Shown: positions 59,653 to 64,000 of the stretch, one piece after another
Position numbering within the stretch: position 1 is the first letter of the stretch
Layout of the letters: every line of letters starts with the position of its first letter
Source of the DNA: an uncultured Clostridium sp.
GTDB lineage: Bacteria > Bacillota_I > Bacilli_A > RF39 > UBA660
Direction of reading: 5' to 3'
Length of the DNA stretch: 64,000 nucleotides
NCBI GenBank assembly: GCA_905193755.1
Contig: CAJJPX010000002.1
Span: 1 to 64,000 of the forward strand
The notes under the pieces: model-generated
What the model was told of the DNA's origin: nothing
The model's input: the letters and a program-made list of their open reading frames with translations, nothing else
Database searches by the model: none
Program-made: the position numbers and the translations under genes

Positions 59653-60317
59653 TCTTTATAATTTTCTTTATCAAAATCAATTAATAACTCGTGTATCATT
59701 TCTTCTTGATTTCCTAAATAAACTTCTTCAATTCTATCAACTCTACATTTTTCACATTCAATAATACTATTCATTTTAAGAAGTGACTCTTCTATATCAT
59801 CATTAACAATTACATAGTTATATTTAGATACTTCATTTATTTCTTTATATGCAGTTTTAAATCTTTCTACGACTTGTTCTTTAGTTTCAGTTTTTCTACT
59901 AATTAGTCTTTTCTTAAGTATTTCCATTGATGGTGGCATAATAAATATAAATACAGCATCAGGTCTTTTTTCATTAACTTTACGTGCTCCTTCAATATCA
60001 ATTTCAAGTATTATATTTTTTCCTTTACTAAGTAACTCATCTATATGTTCAATAGGTGTTCCATAATATTTATTAGAGTGAACTATCGCATATTCTAAAT
60101 ATTTATTATCTTTAATCTTTTGTTCAAACTCTTCTGTACTTATAAAGTTATAACTGGTACCATCCTTCTCATCCCATCTAGGACTTCTAGTAGTATCACT
60201 TATAGACATAACAGTGTCATCTCTTGATTCTATTAACTTTTGATCAAGAGTACTCTTACCACAACCAGATGGCCCTGAAACGACTATTAAAATGCCTTGT
60301 TCATTTTCTTTAATCAT
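59637..60317 (-). CDS. gmk: Guanylate kinase
   Basis: 226 residues. The P-loop is VVSGPSGCGKSTLDQKL; GMP-binding motifs are SISDTTRSPRWDEKDGTSYNF and the Tyr in KYYGTP; FIFIMPPSMEILKKRLISR and the lid RKTETKEQVVERF follow. Phosphorylates GMP to GDP. The C-terminal 25 residues extend beyond the usual 205. ATG at 60317 follows AAAGAGG. Divergent from the next gene. Confidence 0.95.
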   Translation of the reverse strand: MIKENEQGILIVVSGPSGCGKSTLDQKLIESRDDTVMSISDTTRSPRWDEKDGTSYNFISTEEFEQKIKDNKYLEYAIVHSNKYYGTPIEHIDELLSKGKNIILEIDIEGARKVNEKRPDAVFIFIMPPSMEILKKRLISRKTETKEQVVERFKTAYKEINEVSKYNYVIVNDDIEESLLKMNSIIECEKCRVDRIEEVYLGNQEEMIHELLIDFDKENYKEHKES

Positions 60318-60412
60318 AAATACCTCTTTAGACAATATTAACATTTTTAAAATATTTTATCAATAATGCATAAACACTAAAATAATGTAAATAATAATAT
60401 TGGTGAAGATAA

Positions 60413-60850
60413 ATGAATGAAAATATGGAATTATTAAATTTTGTATATGAAAATGCAGAAATGGGTGTACATACTTTAAATATTTTAAGTGATGCACTAA
60501 GAAAAAGAGATAACAAAATAAAAGGTTTAATTGAAGATGAATTAAAAGAATATAATAATTTCTTAAAAGAATCAGAAAAACTCTTAAAAAAGAATAAGAT
60601 TGAACCGAAGAAAACAAATCTTATGGCTAAACTAAGTAGTAAAATGGGAATAACTATGGAAACAATGAAAGATAATAGTGATCCAGCTATTGCATCTATG
60701 GTAATCGAAGGCTTAACAATGGGAATCGTAGAGATGCAAACAAAAATAGAAAATTATAAAAAATTAGTTGATAAGAAAATTCTAAAACTATCTACTAAAT
60801 TTCTCAAATTTCAAGAAGAAGAAATAGAGAAACTTAAAACATTTATGTAA
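60413..60850 (+). CDS. Helical protein, ferritin-like four-helix type
   Basis: 145 residues with four amphipathic helices and a DPAIASMVIEGLTMGIVEMQ segment reminiscent of DUF2383-like four-helix proteins, though metal ligands are not clearly placed. GGTGAAG precedes the ATG. No membrane segment. Function unknown. Confidence 0.6.
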   Translation: MNENMELLNFVYENAEMGVHTLNILSDALRKRDNKIKGLIEDELKEYNNFLKESEKLLKKNKIEPKKTNLMAKLSSKMGITMETMKDNSDPAIASMVIEGLTMGIVEMQTKIENYKKLVDKKILKLSTKFLKFQEEEIEKLKTFM

Positions 60851-60874
60851 TTTACACATAAATGTTATTTTTTT
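60838..60874 (+). terminator. Terminator after the helical protein gene
   Basis: AACATTTATGT-AATTTAC-ACATAAATGTT then A and seven T. Confidence 0.78.
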
Positions 60875-60952
60875 ATCAAAAAGTATTTAAAAACTCTTTT
60901 GTTATGATATAATCTAGTTGAGAATATTATAGTAAAAAAGGATAGTGGGTAT

Positions 60953-62347
60953 ATGAAAAGTATAAAGAAAGTCATAGCTATTTTATTAATATTAACTACT
61001 ATGACTGGATGTGTTAAAAGTAGAACTGAAATGACTATTAATAATGATAAAAGTATGGTATTTGAAAGTTCTTATTTAGTTAGCAATAAACTATTAGAAT
61101 ATAATGATGAATCAAATGATGAAGTATTTTCTAGTGAAGAATTAAATTTGTTAAAAAAACGTAATATTACTTATGAAAAGAAAACTGATAATGGATATAC
61201 TGGTTATTTAATGAAAAAAGTATATAACAATATTGATGATATTTCTAATGAAACTGGTAAAGAAGTAGAATTAAGTGAATATTTTAGCGAAGATTTTGAT
61301 GAAACTGTTTTCTTTAAAGTTGAAAAAGGATTTTTAAAAAATAAATATACAGCTAATTTTAAATATAATCTTAAGTTGAATAATGATACAAATGGTGGTT
61401 TATCTTTTGATACACAAAATACAATTAATGATAATAAAGTATCAATTGAGACAACTGATAATGGAAATACTGTTATTCCAAGTAATGACACAACTGTAGG
61501 AAATACAACTACTAATGATAATAAAGTTACTACACCAGGAAACGAAACAAATGTTGATGATACAACAATAAGTGGAGAAGATGATGACACTAGTATACCT
61601 GGAACAGATGAACCAGATTATAGCGATTTAATGGGATTAGCTAGTGAAATGGAAATAACATATACAGTAAACCTTCCAGAAAAAGCAATTAGTAATAATG
61701 CTACAAATACAGAAAATGATGGGAAAAAGTTAACTTGGAAGCTAACTACTCAAAGTGATAATAAAATAGAATATGTATTTGAAATTAAGAATATGACTAA
61801 TTATTACATTCTATATGGTGGAATTGCTGCCGGTGTAGTTATTGTAATATTAATAATAATTATGATTATAAAAAAAGGTAAAAAAGGAAAAGAAGTAATA
61901 CCTGCTCAAAATGAACCAATTCATGCAGATTATGATCCATCTATAGCTGCAGCTATTCCAAATCCTGCTTTAGTAAATGGAGGACCAACTAGAGAAATAA
62001 ATAATGAAGTAGCTAGTACAACAACAGTAACTGAACAACAACCAACTCAAACTGTACAACAAACACCAGTTCAAACTGAAACACCTACTGAACCAAAAAC
62101 AGAAATGGAAGAACCTGTACAACAACCAGTTGAAGAACCAGTTAGTGGTCCTATCGGAAATACAAATACTGAGCCACAAGCTCATATTATTCCTGAAGTT
62201 ACAGTTGAACCACAAGTAGTAGTTCCTGAAACTATACCTACATTTGTTACTCCGGATAATACAAAAGAAGAGCCAATTGTTATACCAGAAGAAAAACCTG
62301 AAATAAAAATAGATACACCACAAACAATTGATATGAATCAAAATTAG
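60953..62347 (+). CDS. Lipoprotein with C-terminal membrane helix and cytoplasmic tail
   Basis: 464 residues. Signal peptide with lipobox TMTGC (Cys20), an extracytoplasmic domain to about 275 that includes a Thr/Asn/Asp-rich disordered stretch (160-220), one membrane helix (IAAGVVIVILIIIMII, about 288-306), and a 150-residue cytoplasmic tail rich in Pro, Glu, Val and Gln. Lipid anchor outside plus a membrane helix is an unusual double anchoring. It may sense the envelope; no family recognised. Confidence 0.7.
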   Translation: MKSIKKVIAILLILTTMTGCVKSRTEMTINNDKSMVFESSYLVSNKLLEYNDESNDEVFSSEELNLLKKRNITYEKKTDNGYTGYLMKKVYNNIDDISNETGKEVELSEYFSEDFDETVFFKVEKGFLKNKYTANFKYNLKLNNDTNGGLSFDTQNTINDNKVSIETTDNGNTVIPSNDTTVGNTTTNDNKVTTPGNETNVDDTTISGEDDDTSIPGTDEPDYSDLMGLASEMEITYTVNLPEKAISNNATNTENDGKKLTWKLTTQSDNKIEYVFEIKNMTNYYILYGGIAAGVVIVILIIIMIIKKGKKGKEVIPAQNEPIHADYDPSIAAAIPNPALVNGGPTREINNEVASTTTVTEQQPTQTVQQTPVQTETPTEPKTEMEEPVQQPVEEPVSGPIGNTNTEPQAHIIPEVTVEPQVVVPETIPTFVTPDNTKEEPIVIPEEKPEIKIDTPQTIDMNQN

Positions 62348-62370
62348 TAGTAGAAATACTACTTTTTTTA
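62346..62370 (+). terminator. Terminator of the lipoprotein gene
   Basis: AGTAGTA-GAAA-TACTACT then seven T, overlapping the stop codon. Confidence 0.82.
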
Positions 62371-62403
62371 TGTAAAAAATGTTAATATTAATGTGGTGAT
62401 ATT

Positions 62404-63105
62404 ATGGCATACATAGAATTTAAAGATGTAAGTAAAATATATAAATCAGGAGAAATAGAAGTAAAAGCACTTGATAAAGTGAATTTTGAAATAGAACAAG
62501 GAGAATTAGTTTGTATTTTAGGACACTCAGGAGCAGGTAAAACAACAGCACTTAATATACTTGGTGGAATGGATAAAGCAACTAGTGGAAAAATAACAGT
62601 AGCTAAAAAAGATATAACTAAATATAACAAAAAAGATCTAATTAAATATAGAAGAACTAATATAGGTTTTGTATTTCAATTCTATAATCTTATACAAAAT
62701 TTAACAGCTCTTGAAAATGTAGAACTAGCAACAGAAATATGTAAGAATTCACTTTCTCCTAAAGAAACACTAATAAATGTAGGCTTAAAAGATAGACTTA
62801 ATAACTTTCCAGCACAACTATCAGGTGGAGAACAACAAAGAGTATCTATCGCAAGAGCACTAGCTAAAAATCCAAATGTACTTCTTTGTGATGAGCCAAC
62901 TGGAGCCTTAGACTACGTTACTGGAAAACAAATACTTAAACTATTACAAGATACTTGTAGAAAAAGAAAAATGACAGTAATAATTATTACTCATAACACA
63001 GCTATTGCTCCAATGGCAGACAAAGTCATTAAATTCAAAAGTGGAAAAGTCGAAGAAGTTGTTATTAATAAAAAACCAGTTGATATAGAAAGGATTGAAT
63101 GGTAG
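62404..63105 (+). CDS. MacB-type ABC transporter ATP-binding protein
   Basis: 233 residues. Walker A LGHSGAGKTTAL, Q-loop FVFQFYNLIQNLTALENVEL, signature LSGGEQQRVSIARALA, Walker B VLLCDEPTGALD and H-loop ITHNT are all present. The LolD/MacB subfamily powers FtsX-like permeases in lipoprotein release, peptide export or bacteriocin defence. Its stop shares a base with the GTG start of the permease, so the two form one transporter. Confidence 0.93.
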   Translation: MAYIEFKDVSKIYKSGEIEVKALDKVNFEIEQGELVCILGHSGAGKTTALNILGGMDKATSGKITVAKKDITKYNKKDLIKYRRTNIGFVFQFYNLIQNLTALENVELATEICKNSLSPKETLINVGLKDRLNNFPAQLSGGEQQRVSIARALAKNPNVLLCDEPTGALDYVTGKQILKLLQDTCRKRKMTVIIITHNTAIAPMADKVIKFKSGKVEEVVINKKPVDIERIEW

Positions 63106-64000
63106 TGAAAACACTAACTAAACAAAGTTTCCTAAGTATCAAAAAAACATTTAAAAGATTTCTATCTATTCTAGCAATAGTACTTTTAGGAGTAGGATTC
63201 TTTACTGGTATTAGACAAACTTCACCTAATATGGAAAGTATTATAGATGAATACTTCAAGAAACAAAATGTTTATGATATTAATCTAATATCTACTTGGG
63301 GAATTACTAATGAAGAAATAAAAAAATTAAAAAATGATGGATATGACGTTGAACCATCTTATAGTATAGATGCTCTTATAAGAGTAGATGACGATTATGT
63401 AGTAAAAATCCACTCTTATGATCCAAAAGCTAAAATGAATAAATTAATTGTTACTGAAGGAAGACTACCAGAGACTAATAAAGAATGTGTAATAGAAAAG
63501 AATAAAGATTTAGGAGACTATAAAATCGGAGACACTATTACTATAGAAGATGATAACTTAAAAGAAAAAACCTTAAAAATCGTAGGTTTTGTTAAAAGTC
63601 CGTTATATGTATCCCATGAAAGAGGAAGCACTAAACTATTAAACGGTAAAGTCAACTTCTATATGTATTCACTAATTACTAACTTTGATATTGAATACTA
63701 CACTGAAGCTTATATAAAACTAAATAATAATGAAAGCACATATTCAAAAGATTATGAACAACTTATAAACACTGAAGAAGATAAACTAGAAGTTATAACA
63801 AATGAATTTATAGAAACTAGATTTAATAAAGAAAAAGATGACGCATTAAAAGAATTAAATGATAATATAGATAAATATAATAAAGAGAAAAAAGATGCTT
63901 ATAAAAAGTTAGATGATGCGGAAGATAAAATAAATAAAAATGAAAAAACTCTTAACAGTAATTTAACAAAATTAAATAATAATGAAAAGAAAGCTAAAGA
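63105..64000 (+). CDS. FtsX-like ABC permease, cut by the right edge
   Basis: GTG at 63105 overlaps the ATPase stop. The visible 298 residues have an N-terminal helix (SILAIVLLGVGFFTGI), a periplasm-equivalent MacB core-like domain (EGRLPETNKECVIEKNKDLG) and the start of a long charged coiled coil (KELNDNIDKYNKEKKDAYKK). Firmicute permeases of this type reach 1000 or more residues. The remaining membrane helices lie outside the window. Confidence 0.85.
   Translation, partial: MKTLTKQSFLSIKKTFKRFLSILAIVLLGVGFFTGIRQTSPNMESIIDEYFKKQNVYDINLISTWGITNEEIKKLKNDGYDVEPSYSIDALIRVDDDYVVKIHSYDPKAKMNKLIVTEGRLPETNKECVIEKNKDLGDYKIGDTITIEDDNLKEKTLKIVGFVKSPLYVSHERGSTKLLNGKVNFYMYSLITNFDIEYYTEAYIKLNNNESTYSKDYEQLINTEEDKLEVITNEFIETRFNKEKDDALKELNDNIDKYNKEKKDAYKKLDDAEDKINKNEKTLNSNLTKLNNNEKKAK

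Overview
The window is very AT-rich DNA from a walled, low-GC Gram-positive bacterium. Genes show A+G-rich ribosome binding sites, TATAAT promoters, U-tailed hairpin terminators and a T-box leader. UGA is an ordinary stop: tryptophan is read from UGG in intact genes. MurD, a GH25 muramidase, lipoproteins and a ThrRS with a reduced editing region fit an uncultured gut Bacilli/Erysipelotrichia or Mollicutes-related lineage. That placement is inference.

Region 1 (about 1-9.5 kb) is accessory DNA resembling an integrative mobilizable element. It holds a large serine recombinase broken by one in-frame TAA, an oriT-like set of inverted repeats, a Mob/Pre-type relaxase, and defence-like cargo: a membrane-anchored Mrr-type endonuclease, a small XRE regulator and an OLD-family ATPase/TOPRIM nuclease. 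Region 2 (9.6-17.4 kb) is a mosaic of structured leaders, gene remnants, an NAD-dependent epimerase, an S41-like peptidase, small membrane or anchored proteins (some sharing initiation regions and terminators) and an HExxH metallopeptidase.

Region 3 (17.4-25 kb) holds thrS and what appear to be three layers of threonine-sensitive leader: a six-threonine leader peptide with a 1:2, 2:3, 3:4 hairpin attenuator, then a T-box, then a second threonine-rich leader peptide. Upstream of it are a zinc-ribbon PrsW-like protease with a zinc-ribbon membrane partner, proteins of unknown function, an InlB-type repeat protein and a 3-hydroxyacyl-CoA dehydrogenase.

Region 4 (25-40.5 kb) is mostly housekeeping and membrane functions: an SMC-like ATPase, a pentapeptide protein, an RlmI-like methyltransferase, an RluA-type pseudouridine synthase, a KsgA/Erm-type methyltransferase, a TetR-hydrolase pair facing a giant MMPL fusion across three evenly spaced operators, a PlsC acyltransferase and a hybrid histidine kinase with Hpt domain.

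Region 5 (40.6-43.5 kb) is the second hot spot. A 30-residue hydrophobic peptide gene lies in a transcript whose ends can pair and is opposed by a short antisense RNA with its own promoter and terminator, which is type I toxin-antitoxin architecture. Directly after it come a leader peptide and terminator in front of an ABC-F ATPase fused to an aminoglycoside-phosphotransferase-like kinase.

Region 6 (43.5-64 kb) contains a dicarboxylate symporter, an acyl-CoA synthetase with a divergent TetR regulator and a perfect palindromic operator, Sel1, GGDEF, NERD-HRDC, MurD, HD, DUF362 and CBS-pyrophosphatase proteins, a Fic protein between direct repeats, a GH25 lipoprotein, guanylate kinase and the start of a MacB/FtsX-type ABC transporter running off the right edge.
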